From positions 1 through 23,295 of the IMG/VR virus record IMGVR_UViG_3300036860_000181: DNA of 23,295 nucleotides. One strand, 5' to 3'. A program made the position numbers and the translations under genes. Numbering within the stretch: position 1 is the first letter of the stretch; each line of letters starts with the position of its first letter. Below, piece after piece: positions 3,740 through 11,149 of this stretch. The notes beneath the pieces are model-generated. The model saw only the letters and a program-made list of their open reading frames with translations. It was not told the origin of the DNA and did not search any database. This DNA is from a virus.

Positions 3740-5603
3740 GAACACGGTGTTCCGCGTCTACGACGACGAGGACACGATGCTGAAGGTGTACAACCGTCGG
3801 CTCCGATACGCGGACGTGAAGTATGAGAAACGCGAGCCCGACCTGAAGAGCTTCCTGGCTCGGTACGAGAACGAACCTACCGACGACCAGGTCACCGATG
3901 AGGGCCACCGTGTGAACGTGACCACGGGCATCGGCACCATCGACACGATGTTCTCGTCGCTCACCGCCGTCGACGTGGAGTTCATCCTCCGGCGGATGGG
4001 GCGTGGAACCGAAGCGCAGGCCATCGCCGCCGAGAAGGCGCTGAACAGCGCGATGCGCGACACGAAGATGCAGCGGCGCGCGAAGCGGGCCATCAAGGAC
4101 GCGCTCATCGTCGACATCGGCTGGGTCAAGGTCTACTACGACTACGTCGAGGACGTCGACGTGGCCGACAAACCCGAAGCCGCGGTCAACGCGGAAATCG
4201 AGGAGCTGCTCGGCAAGGACGAGTTCAAAGACCTTCCTCCCGAGGAGGTCGCGAAGAACGTCGAGCTGACGGAGGAAGTGAAAATCGTCCTCCGCGACCG
4301 CGTGTGCGTCGACTACGTGCCATGGACCGACATCCGGTACGACATCTCCGCGAAGCAGATAGAGGACGTACGCTGGATTGCCCAGTACACGCGCCTCCCT
4401 CGCGAGGAGGTCGTGAACAACCCGCAGTGGCGCGAGGCCGTCATCGACCGGTACGGCGAGCGCGAGGGCAAGCGCAAGCTCGATGACCTCGAAGGCGACA
4501 CGAGCATCTCGAAGGGCATGGACTACGCCGACGTCGAGGGGCTCAGCGGCAAGGAAGGCGAGGAGGACGACTCCCGGGTCACCGTGGTCGAGATGTGGGA
4601 CCTGGAGACTGGGCTTGTCACTCTCTTCCCCAAGAACCACGATGACCTCGTGCTGTTCCAGCGGCCGAATCCTCTGATGCTGAACCTGGACCTGGAGGAC
4701 CGGAACCCCTTCAAGCCGCTCATCATCCGCGACGACCCCGACGGCCTCCCTGGTCTCGGCGACATGCGCGTCATCATGCCGTCGCTGGAGGAGTTGGACG
4801 AGTACCGCTCGAACCTCGCGACGTACGTGGAGCGCACCGTGCCGAAGGTCTTCGGTCCGGTCGACGCCCTGACGCCGCAGGGCAAGACGGCCTTGGAGAA
4901 CGGCGAGTTCATGGCGTACGTCGGCCTCGCGGCCGGCCACACGTTCCAGGAAATCGGCGTCCCCCAAATCCAGCAGCTCTCCTCCGAGGTGTACCAGGTT
5001 CCGGAGACCATCCAGGCCGAAATCGAGGAGACGACCGGGTCGAACGAAATCACCCGCGGCGTCTTCCCCTCGAAGCGCACCACGGCGACCGAGGCGCAGC
5101 TCGTCACCACCGGTGGGCAGGCGCGCCAGGCTGAGCGACGCGGAGCCCTGGAGGAATGGTACCTGGACATCGCCGGCACCGCGCTCCAGCTCATGCAGAA
5201 GTTCTACGACAAGGAACGCATGACTCGCTTCGTGGCCAACACCGGCCAGGAGTTCGAGTGGACGTGGACGAACGAGGACATCGCCATCGAGGCGGACCTT
5301 GACATCGCCATCACGCCGAGAGAGAACTTGACGCGAGAGGAGCGCTTCCAGCGCGCCGTGTTCGTGTCGAACATGCTTGCTCCTCTCCCCGAGACCGACC
5401 GCGCGAACCTGTTCACCTGGGTGTTGCGTGAGACCGGGCTCGATGAGGACCTCATCCGGACCATCGTCAAACAGCCGGAAGAGGTGCAAGCGGAACAGCT
5501 CGCTGAGAACAGCCAGCAGCAGATGTTCCAGTACGGCCAGTCCCTTGGGGCGGCCAAAGGGTCTCTCCGTGGGGGTTCCTCCACGGGGATGAGCAGGAAG
5601 TAG
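3732..5603 (+). CDS. Portal protein
   Basis: 623 aa. It forms the dodecameric ring at the unique capsid vertex through which DNA enters and leaves. It overlaps the terminase end, consistent with translational coupling. The N-terminal half includes a helix-rich region and the DYVPWTDIRYD stretch (about residues 193-204). The stem/crown region follows, with the segment ERTVPKVFGPVDALTPQG around residues 365-385. The C-terminal tail is Gln-rich (EVQAEQLAENSQQQMFQYGQ), as in P22-like/podoviral portals. Size and gene order between large terminase and scaffold support the call. A hairpin-forming CCGTGG/CCACGG pair (5567-5572, 5581-5586) lies in the last codons. Confidence 0.88.
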   Translation: MSKNTVFRVYDDEDTMLKVYNRRLRYADVKYEKREPDLKSFLARYENEPTDDQVTDEGHRVNVTTGIGTIDTMFSSLTAVDVEFILRRMGRGTEAQAIAAEKALNSAMRDTKMQRRAKRAIKDALIVDIGWVKVYYDYVEDVDVADKPEAAVNAEIEELLGKDEFKDLPPEEVAKNVELTEEVKIVLRDRVCVDYVPWTDIRYDISAKQIEDVRWIAQYTRLPREEVVNNPQWREAVIDRYGEREGKRKLDDLEGDTSISKGMDYADVEGLSGKEGEEDDSRVTVVEMWDLETGLVTLFPKNHDDLVLFQRPNPLMLNLDLEDRNPFKPLIIRDDPDGLPGLGDMRVIMPSLEELDEYRSNLATYVERTVPKVFGPVDALTPQGKTALENGEFMAYVGLAAGHTFQEIGVPQIQQLSSEVYQVPETIQAEIEETTGSNEITRGVFPSKRTTATEAQLVTTGGQARQAERRGALEEWYLDIAGTALQLMQKFYDKERMTRFVANTGQEFEWTWTNEDIAIEADLDIAITPRENLTREERFQRAVFVSNMLAPLPETDRANLFTWVLRETGLDEDLIRTIVKQPEEVQAEQLAENSQQQMFQYGQSLGAAKGSLRGGSSTGMSRK

Positions 5604-5668
5604 CCGAGGCCAGCGGGCACAGCACCGGCCGAGACCCGCGGTACAGCTACACGAAGGGAGGCACCACC

Positions 5669-6628
5669 ATGCCCGAGCCCATCGCGAAACCCGCGGAGGG
5701 AACGAGCACTCAGCAGGCCATCGCCGAGGCCTTGGCTGAGTCGCAGTACCAGCCGGACGAGCCGGACCTGGAGTCACAGCTAGCGACGTTCGATACACAG
5801 CTGGCCGAGGACGAGGACGACACGGACGACAGCGGCGAAGGGGACGACCCCAGTAGGGCCGACTCCCCAGAGGATTCCGCGCCGGCCGAGGGCGACACTC
5901 CGTTCACCGCGGAGGAGCTGGCCACAGCCGAGAAGACGGATTCCTACTGGGGTACTGACCTGACCGGCATCCCGGTCGAGAAGAAGGCGGCACTCATCCG
6001 CCATCTCTCGCAACAGGACGGTACCATCCGCAAGCTCCAGGCGAAACTCGCAGAGCCCCTGGAAGCCCCACCCGTCGACGACACTCCTCCCGAGGAGGTC
6101 ACCGACGAGCAACTTCTCACCGTGCTTGGCCTCGACCCCGAGGACTTCATGGACGAGAAGGCGCGGGGCGCCATGGTCGCTCTCGCGAGGAACCAGCTCG
6201 CTTTGGAGGACCAGGTCACCCAGCTCACCGCCGGTGAGCAGACCCGGCAGGCGCAGACCGTATGGAACGCCCAGCTCGATGAGCTGGAGGGCACCTACGG
6301 GAAGCTCCCCGGGACGCGTGAGGAAGTCCTGCGGTACGCAATCCGCGAGGGCGCCGTCACGCCGGCTGACCTGTACTTCAAGCTCACCGCCCCCGTCAAG
6401 AGGGAGGTCGAGTCCGTGGCCGCCGCCGCAAGGCGCGAGGCCGCGAAGCGAGTGGAGAGTGGGGGTCTCAAACCCCGCTCTTCGAGTGCAGCGCCCGCTG
6501 CCGTGAAACCCGGTATGAGCATGCGTGACGCGGTCAAGGCCGCGGCCATGGAAGCTCAGAAGGAAACCGGTCTCTCTTGGAAGCAGGCGGTGCGACGGGT
6601 TCTCACCAAGCAGCCTGGGGCCGAGTAA
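5669..6628 (+). CDS. Capsid scaffolding protein
   Basis: 319 aa. It directs procapsid assembly and is then lost. ATG 5669 follows AAGGGAGG by a typical spacing. The protein has an acidic, low-complexity N-terminal third (Asp/Glu-rich, roughly residues 45-80), a Pro/acidic linker, and a helical middle (about 100-200). A basic Lys/Arg/Ala-rich C-terminal helical segment (about 245-319) fits a capsid-binding helix-loop-helix. The composition and the slot between portal and major capsid are typical of scaffolds. No protease domain is seen. Confidence 0.82.
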   Translation: MPEPIAKPAEGTSTQQAIAEALAESQYQPDEPDLESQLATFDTQLAEDEDDTDDSGEGDDPSRADSPEDSAPAEGDTPFTAEELATAEKTDSYWGTDLTGIPVEKKAALIRHLSQQDGTIRKLQAKLAEPLEAPPVDDTPPEEVTDEQLLTVLGLDPEDFMDEKARGAMVALARNQLALEDQVTQLTAGEQTRQAQTVWNAQLDELEGTYGKLPGTREEVLRYAIREGAVTPADLYFKLTAPVKREVESVAAAARREAAKRVESGGLKPRSSSAAPAAVKPGMSMRDAVKAAAMEAQKETGLSWKQAVRRVLTKQPGAE

Positions 6629-6652
6629 GCACCCCAGTAGGAGAGAACAGAA

Positions 6653-7669
6653 ATGTCCATCTACGCCGACCAGTTTGACGTCTTGGTCACGACCACGCTG
6701 GACAAGGTCCGGCCGGTTCTGCGTGACCAGATTTCGAACGAGAACGTGCTCCTCGCCTGGCTCAACAGCAAGGCGCGAGTCACGCTCGACGGCGGGACGG
6801 TCATCCGCAGGCCTCTCCTCTTCGCGTTCAACGACACCGTTGGCTCGTACAGCGGTTACGACCTCATCGACACCACGCCCCAGGAGGGCATGGGATGGGC
6901 GGAGTACCCGTGGGCGCAGCACGCGGGCTCCATCACCATCTCCGGTGAGGAAGTCAAGAAGAACGCGGGAGCGGCTCAGCTCATCAACCTTCTGCAAGCG
7001 AAGGTTGACCAGCTGAAGCTGTCGGTCGCGGACGACCTGAACGCCATGCTCTACGCCGACGGCATCGGCAACAGCGCGAAGGACATGATTGGCCTCCGTG
7101 GCATCGTGTCCAACGGCACCCAGAACATGGCTGCCGGCACCGACGTTCATCTTGGCGGCGTGTCCGCCACTTCGAACGTCTGGTGGAAGAGCGTTGTCCG
7201 GACCGCCGCGGTCGACCTGACCACGTTCGACGGTGTGCAGGCGATGAACAACATCGTCAACACCATCCGGGTGAACCGGTCGAAGGTCGACATCGAGCTG
7301 ACCACGCAGGCCGTGTTTGAGGCCTACGAGGCGCTCGCCGTGCCGAACGTTCGATTCAACGACCTGAAGCTCGCAGACCTCGGTTTCATGGGTCTCGCGC
7401 ACAAGGGCGCTGAAATCACGTTCGACCCGGACGTGCCCTCGTCGGGTACCATCAACGACGGAACCGTCACCATCTCCGGTGGCGGCGCCATCTTCTTCCT
7501 GAACAGCGAGCGCTTGGAGTTCGTCCAGCACGAGGACTCGTGGCTGACACCGACGGACTTCGTTCGCCCGTACAACCAGGACGCGAAGGTCGCGCTCGTT
7601 CTGTCGATGGGGAACCTCATCACGGACGCGCGAAGGGCACACGGCATCGCCGTTGCGACTACGGTCTAG
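6653..7669 (+). CDS. Major capsid protein
   Basis: 338 aa, expected to have the HK97 fold and form the icosahedral shell. ATG 6653 is preceded by GGAGAG. Features are an N-terminal helical arm (residues 1-40), an E-loop-like segment near 60-100 (SYSGYDLIDTTPQEGMGWAE), and a long helix around 105-135 (EEVKKNAGAAQLINLLQAKV). A P/A-domain region ends ILTD-like as NLITDARRAHGIAV. There is no N-terminal delta domain, consistent with the separate scaffold upstream. Codon use is the most strongly GC-ending of the region, as expected for a highly expressed gene. A large GC hairpin follows. Confidence 0.9.
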   Translation: MSIYADQFDVLVTTTLDKVRPVLRDQISNENVLLAWLNSKARVTLDGGTVIRRPLLFAFNDTVGSYSGYDLIDTTPQEGMGWAEYPWAQHAGSITISGEEVKKNAGAAQLINLLQAKVDQLKLSVADDLNAMLYADGIGNSAKDMIGLRGIVSNGTQNMAAGTDVHLGGVSATSNVWWKSVVRTAAVDLTTFDGVQAMNNIVNTIRVNRSKVDIELTTQAVFEAYEALAVPNVRFNDLKLADLGFMGLAHKGAEITFDPDVPSSGTINDGTVTISGGGAIFFLNSERLEFVQHEDSWLTPTDFVRPYNQDAKVALVLSMGNLITDARRAHGIAVATTV

Positions 7670-7738
7670 GCTGTAGCCTAGGCGTAGCCGCATGAGTCTG
7701 CGGGGGGTTCCGGCCTGTTCCGGGTAGGCCCCCCGCAG
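7664..7738 (+). other. CTAGG motifs and long GC hairpin after the capsid gene
   Basis: Immediately at the capsid gene end are TCTAGGCTGTAGCCTAGGCG-type bases (7665-7684), related to the CTAGG repeats at the left edge of the window. CTGCGGGGGG (7698-7707) then pairs with CCCCCCGCAG (7729-7738) in a perfect 10-bp stem with a 21-base loop. There is no T-tract, so it may act as an RNA-stabilising or attenuating structure rather than a classic terminator. Confidence 0.6.
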
Positions 7739-7760
7739 CACCCTTCCAAGGGAGGACCGG

Positions 7761-8252
7761 ATGAGAACCATCGTGTCGAACGACGAGAAGGCGCGAATCA
7801 CCGCGCTGGACATGCAGGCCGAGCGCGAACGGAAGCGCGAGGACGCCATCGAGCGTCAGCGCAACCGTGAAGAGCAGGTCCGCATCGCCGAAGAGGCCCA
7901 GATTCGCCGCTCCGAGAGGAACGCCGGCACGCTCTACGAGCGGGTCGAGCGGGCGAAGCAGCGCCTCGAAGGCATGCCGGCTGGTGCTTTCGTGTCCCTC
8001 CTCGAACAGCTGTCCGACTCGGAGCGGGAGGTCTACCTCCTCGCCGAGGCGTACGGCAAGAACCGACAGGACCTTCTCCGCCGGTTCCCCCGTCCACGCA
8101 AGAAGACAGTCACCGAGTACCTCCAAGCAGTGGAGGCCGTCGACGACGCGACCACCGAGGTCCCGGTCGTCGAGGACGTCCCACCCAGTCCGAAGCTGAA
8201 GAGGGTTTCGGCAAAGAGCCCGGCCGCAGAGGCCGGCACACAGGAGGCATAG
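7761..8252 (+). CDS. Hypothetical coiled-coil virion-region protein, 163 aa
   Basis: ATG 7761 follows GGGAGGA. The first 60 residues are a highly charged Glu/Arg/Gln helix (AERERKREDAIERQRNREEQ), predicted coiled coil. The middle (65-115) is mixed helical with LLEQLSDSEREVYLLAEAYG. The C-terminus (120-163) is acidic and Pro/Ala-rich, ending EAGTQEA. No family is recognised. Position directly after the major capsid protein suggests a head-associated or assembly role, but a scaffold is already present upstream. Confidence 0.7.
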   Translation: MRTIVSNDEKARITALDMQAERERKREDAIERQRNREEQVRIAEEAQIRRSERNAGTLYERVERAKQRLEGMPAGAFVSLLEQLSDSEREVYLLAEAYGKNRQDLLRRFPRPRKKTVTEYLQAVEAVDDATTEVPVVEDVPPSPKLKRVSAKSPAAEAGTQEA

Positions 8253-8253
8253 C

Positions 8254-8706
8254 ATGGCATTCGTTCGTAGGCGCGTCGAAGGTCTCACGACCGCGACGCC
8301 CGTCACCATCGGCACTGTCGGTGGTGGCGTCAAGGCAGGAACGGGCGCGTACGCGCGGCTCTGGCGCATCATCGCCAGGAACTTCGCGTCGTCCCTGAAG
8401 GCTGCGGCCGGCGCCGACGTTCTGGGCCGTATCGAGGTCGATGACGCTGAGGGTAAGGTTCTGTACCTCGACGCCGCGGACCGCGACTACGCCACGGCGG
8501 AGGTTCGGCTCGACGTCCACACCGACGTCACCGCGACTGGCCTGACGGGCTCGACCGATGTGGACCGCACCGGTGCCGCGTTCACGCTGAACGCCGACGC
8601 GACGTTCATGGTGCCTGTCATCGCGAAGCTCCCCTTCACGGTGAAGGGCATCAACTTCGGAACGGTCACCGACTTTCTGTCGGTCGACCTGATTCTGGAG
8701 GTGTAG
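8254..8706 (+). CDS. Small beta-rich virion protein, paralogue A
   Basis: 150 aa. AGGAGG lies upstream and the start comes 1 base after the preceding stop. Predicted mostly beta. It contains ARNFASSLKAAAG and YLDAADRDY motifs that recur as ARNWASSAKAANG and an identical YLDAADRDY in the protein at 9989-10420, so the two are paralogues. The C-terminus ends in a hydrophobic strand (SVDLILEV), as in many small capsid decoration or head-fibre proteins. Role inferred as surface decoration; not demonstrated. Confidence 0.7.
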   Translation: MAFVRRRVEGLTTATPVTIGTVGGGVKAGTGAYARLWRIIARNFASSLKAAAGADVLGRIEVDDAEGKVLYLDAADRDYATAEVRLDVHTDVTATGLTGSTDVDRTGAAFTLNADATFMVPVIAKLPFTVKGINFGTVTDFLSVDLILEV

Positions 8707-8707
8707 C

Positions 8708-9511
8708 ATGGCAGACCGTCCACTCCACAGCGACACCGACCCGAAGGACCTCCAGCCCGAGGCGAAGAAGCGCGGGCTGCGCGGTGCTGCGGGCGGAGTC
8801 TTCATCGGTTCGCGGGTGACCCCGAACCGCACCACCGACTATCGGGATGGTGCCGGGGCGGGCGTTGCTCAGTCCGGTACCCGCCCCACGGGTCGGGCGC
8901 AGTTTGTTGGTGACGGTGTTCCCGGTGGCTCCAAGCCGCAGGGTGGCATCGCAGCCGTCGGCGTGGGTGTAATCGACACCACAGGCCGCGCGGTCGACAC
9001 CAGCCGCATTTCCAGCGTCGGTCCGGACGGTACCCAGTCCAACGGCGCGCTGAAGTACACGAACTTCGACGGTCGTGTGACCAACGTCGGCGAAGGCGGA
9101 GACTCCCTCGGCGCCAGTGGTCGAGGCACTCAGGGCCACAACGCCGCCTTCCCGGGCGGTACGCGGGCCTCACTGCCGGTTCCTGTGGTCGGCACCGCTG
9201 CCGACCCGGTTGCGGGCACAGTCGAGCTGGACGCCGGTGCAGGTGGCGTGCAGTGCGACCTGAACGCCGCCGACATCACGGGCGGCGCGTCGGGGTTCAA
9301 GGGCATGGAGGTCGAAGTCTTCTCTCGCTCGGGTGACACCGACGAGGACCTTCGGCTCGTGCAGAAGTTTGCGTTCGACTCCGTGACGGAGGCCGTCGCG
9401 AATAACGGTACGGCCATCGCCGCGGGAACGTACGCGGTGTACGCCCGGTTCAAGGCGGCGAACGGTGCCCTGGGTCCGCCCTCGGCTCGTTCGGTCGTTG
9501 TCATCTCGTAG
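8708..9511 (+). CDS. Gly-rich virion protein with Ig/FN3-like C-terminal domain
   Basis: 267 aa. GGAGGTG overlaps the previous gene end. Residues 1-150 are Gly/Ser/Thr-rich and probably extended or fibrous. Residues about 165-267 look like one beta-sandwich domain with strands DPVAGTVELD, KGMEVEVFSRSGD, LRLVQKFAFDS, GTYAVYARFKAANG and SARSVVVIS, typical of Ig-like/FN3-like domains displayed on phage capsids and tails. Such domains often give weak carbohydrate or cell-surface binding. The fold assignment is by eye. Confidence 0.65.
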   Translation: MADRPLHSDTDPKDLQPEAKKRGLRGAAGGVFIGSRVTPNRTTDYRDGAGAGVAQSGTRPTGRAQFVGDGVPGGSKPQGGIAAVGVGVIDTTGRAVDTSRISSVGPDGTQSNGALKYTNFDGRVTNVGEGGDSLGASGRGTQGHNAAFPGGTRASLPVPVVGTAADPVAGTVELDAGAGGVQCDLNAADITGGASGFKGMEVEVFSRSGDTDEDLRLVQKFAFDSVTEAVANNGTAIAAGTYAVYARFKAANGALGPPSARSVVVIS

Positions 9512-9520
9512 CACCCTAGC

Positions 9521-9555
9521 GACGGGCACGGGGGGCTCCGGCCCCCTGCCCCGTC
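9521..9555 (+). other. GC-rich intercistronic hairpin
   Basis: GACGGG (9521-9526) pairs with CCCGTC (9550-9555), and inside it GGGGG (9531-9535) pairs with CCCCC (9542-9546). No T-tract follows. It lies between two virion genes, like the hairpins at 7698-7738 and 15473-15496. Confidence 0.6.
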
Positions 9556-9570
9556 TCCGGAAGGACAGAC

Positions 9571-9978
9571 ATGGCCGTTCTCCAAGCGTCGACGCTCCTC
9601 AACACCGGTGCCACCAACCTCGACTTTCGCCTAGCGCGTGAAGCGCGGGGCGTGCTACTCAACGTCAACATCACAGCGAAGGGCGCCGGCGCTGCGACAC
9701 TCGCTCTCGCACTCCAGTATTTCGACGACGCGTCAAAGACGCTCGTCGCATTGAAGGACTCGACGGCCGCTGGACCGGTAGCAGTCACCATCCCGGCCGC
9801 TGCGGTCGCGCCGACGGAGAACTTCACGCTCACGGTCTACCCCTCATTCGGACAGCCGGTGACCGCGGGTGCCAAAGAGCGGTTCTACTCGGCGGCGGTC
9901 CCGGCCTCATTGAGGCTGGTTCTGACGGTCGCCGTCGACACCATCACCTGTAGCGTCACAGCAAAGTCGCTGTACTAA
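9571..9978 (+). CDS. Small beta-rich virion protein, 135 aa
   Basis: ATG 9571 with GGAAGGA upstream. The whole protein looks like alternating beta strands (GVLLNVNITAKGAGAATLAL, NFTLTVYPSFG, LRLVLTVAVDTITCSVTAKS), with almost no charged helix. No family recognised by name. It resembles short phage head-decoration or fibre-base proteins in size and composition. It sits between the Ig-ended protein and paralogue B, all probably co-translated. Confidence 0.68.
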   Translation: MAVLQASTLLNTGATNLDFRLAREARGVLLNVNITAKGAGAATLALALQYFDDASKTLVALKDSTAAGPVAVTIPAAAVAPTENFTLTVYPSFGQPVTAGAKERFYSAAVPASLRLVLTVAVDTITCSVTAKSLY

Positions 9979-9988
9979 GGGGGCTGAC

Positions 9989-10420
9989 ATGGCCTACCGG
10001 AAGACCTCATCGGCCGAGGCCGTCACCTCGGCCTCGACCACTGTCATCGGCACCATCGCGCTCGGCGCGGGCTACGGTGTGGTGCTGGGTGTTTTCGCTC
10101 GCAACTGGGCCAGCTCGGCCAAGGCGGCGAACGGCACCAGCTCCACGCAGAAGCTCAAACTGACCGACGCGGCCCTCCGGGTGTTCTACCTGGACGCGGC
10201 CGACCGGGACTACCGGGCGGGCGTGTACCTCATGCTCGTCGGACAGGATGAAGTGAACACGGGACTCACCCCCGTACCGGTTGATTCTACGGGCGGCGCT
10301 CCCGTAGCTGGCGATGGAGCAAGCGGGGTATTCGTCGCGCAAAGCCCTATCTCGGTTGAAGTACAGAATGCCGAGGTATCCACCGACTATTTCGAGGCGT
10401 ACCTCCTCGTAGGAGTGTAA
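9989..10420 (+). CDS. Small beta-rich virion protein, paralogue B
   Basis: 143 aa. GGGGG lies just before the ATG. It is clearly related to the 8254-8706 product through ARN(W/F)ASS-x-KAA and the identical YLDAADRDY, followed by a shared TGLT motif. The C-terminal half (after about residue 95) diverges, and codon use becomes more AT-ending there, suggesting recombination or a separately acquired segment. Probably a decoration or host-contact protein; function unproven. Confidence 0.7.
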   Translation: MAYRKTSSAEAVTSASTTVIGTIALGAGYGVVLGVFARNWASSAKAANGTSSTQKLKLTDAALRVFYLDAADRDYRAGVYLMLVGQDEVNTGLTPVPVDSTGGAPVAGDGASGVFVAQSPISVEVQNAEVSTDYFEAYLLVGV

Positions 10421-10423
10421 TCC

Positions 10424-10744
10424 ATGTCGTACGAAACTGTAGCCGTTGCTCCTACACTCGATGGTTCAGGTCAAGCAAGCGTTCAAGTGTCCCCGTCATC
10501 TGCGGGCGTCGCACGTGTGGCCGGTCTGTTTCTTGCGCGCACCGGAGGTAGTGAAGGTTCCTCCATCATCACGCTGACCGACAACGTTGGAGACAGCCCC
10601 TTCCTGTACCAGAATCAGTTTACGCTGGGGACACCGAAGAGGCCAGCTCTACCGGACATCGCCGGTGTCGCGCCGTTCACATTGGCGTTTTCCAGTGGTC
10701 CGGCAGGTCAACAGCTGTACGTTCTCGTCATCTTTGAAGTCTAG
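10424..10744 (+). CDS. Small beta-rich protein with lower GC, 106 aa
   Basis: ATG 10424 follows TAGGAG and lies 3 bases after the previous stop. The product is mainly beta (AGVARVAGLFLART, SSIITLTDNVG, LYVLVIFEV). Its codons end in A or T far more often than neighbours; one 60-base stretch (10441-10500) is about 55 percent GC. This supports recent acquisition or relaxed codon selection. Ends in a hydrophobic strand like the neighbouring decoration-type proteins. No family recognised. Confidence 0.65.
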   Translation: MSYETVAVAPTLDGSGQASVQVSPSSAGVARVAGLFLARTGGSEGSSIITLTDNVGDSPFLYQNQFTLGTPKRPALPDIAGVAPFTLAFSSGPAGQQLYVLVIFEV

Positions 10745-10759
10745 CCTGGGAGGGCGGCC

Positions 10760-11140
10760 ATGACCTACTGCTTCAAGTGCCCCGAATGCGGGTACCGAGT
10801 CGAGTCTGCCGTGCGCGAGCCTGCGCCGACCCACTTCCACTCGTGGAAGCCCGGGGCGAAGAAGAACCCGCAGCCGCGTCGCGAGCTGACGATGCAGCGC
10901 GACTACCGCGCTGAAGCCTCTGCACCACTGGTCGCCAACCTCAAGCGCGAGCGCGAGGCTGGCGGCCGTTCTGCTGTCCGGGACATGTTCCTGCCGACGG
11001 CGAAGGACTACGAGAGCCCCAGCGACCCCGATGGGTCCAAGGGCATCCGGAAGTGGGCCGAGGAGCACGCGCCGGCCGACGGCAACAAGCGTCCGGACTA
11101 CCCGGATATCCCGAAGAAGTCGTTCGCCATGGGGGCGTAG
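10760..11140 (+). CDS. Zinc-ribbon-type small protein, 126 aa
   Basis: ATG 10760 follows GGGAGGG. The N-terminus has Cys4, Cys7 and Cys10 in a C-x2-C-x2-C pattern (CFKCPECGY) with His25 and His27 as possible remaining ligands, resembling FmdB-type short zinc ribbons. Residues 40-126 are polar and charged with no clear domain, ending GNKRPDYPDIPKKSFAMGA. A zinc ribbon inside a virion operon suggests either a structural zinc site or a regulatory role; neither is shown. Confidence 0.65.
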   Translation: MTYCFKCPECGYRVESAVREPAPTHFHSWKPGAKKNPQPRRELTMQRDYRAEASAPLVANLKREREAGGRSAVRDMFLPTAKDYESPSDPDGSKGIRKWAEEHAPADGNKRPDYPDIPKKSFAMGA

Positions 11141-11149
11141 CAGGACGCC

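Noticed and set aside
1604-7849. Very long minus-strand open frames (559, 698 and 689 codons) opposite the terminase, portal and capsid genes
   Set aside because: They mirror well-supported + strand genes, arise from GC-rich third positions, lack recognisable motifs and plausible ribosome binding sites, and have Arg/Val/Leu-biased shadow composition.
7761-8252. Tail assembly chaperone with programmed frameshift
   Set aside because: No slippery heptamer with an overlapping second frame is apparent, and the short-tailed gene set has no tape-measure arrangement requiring such a chaperone.
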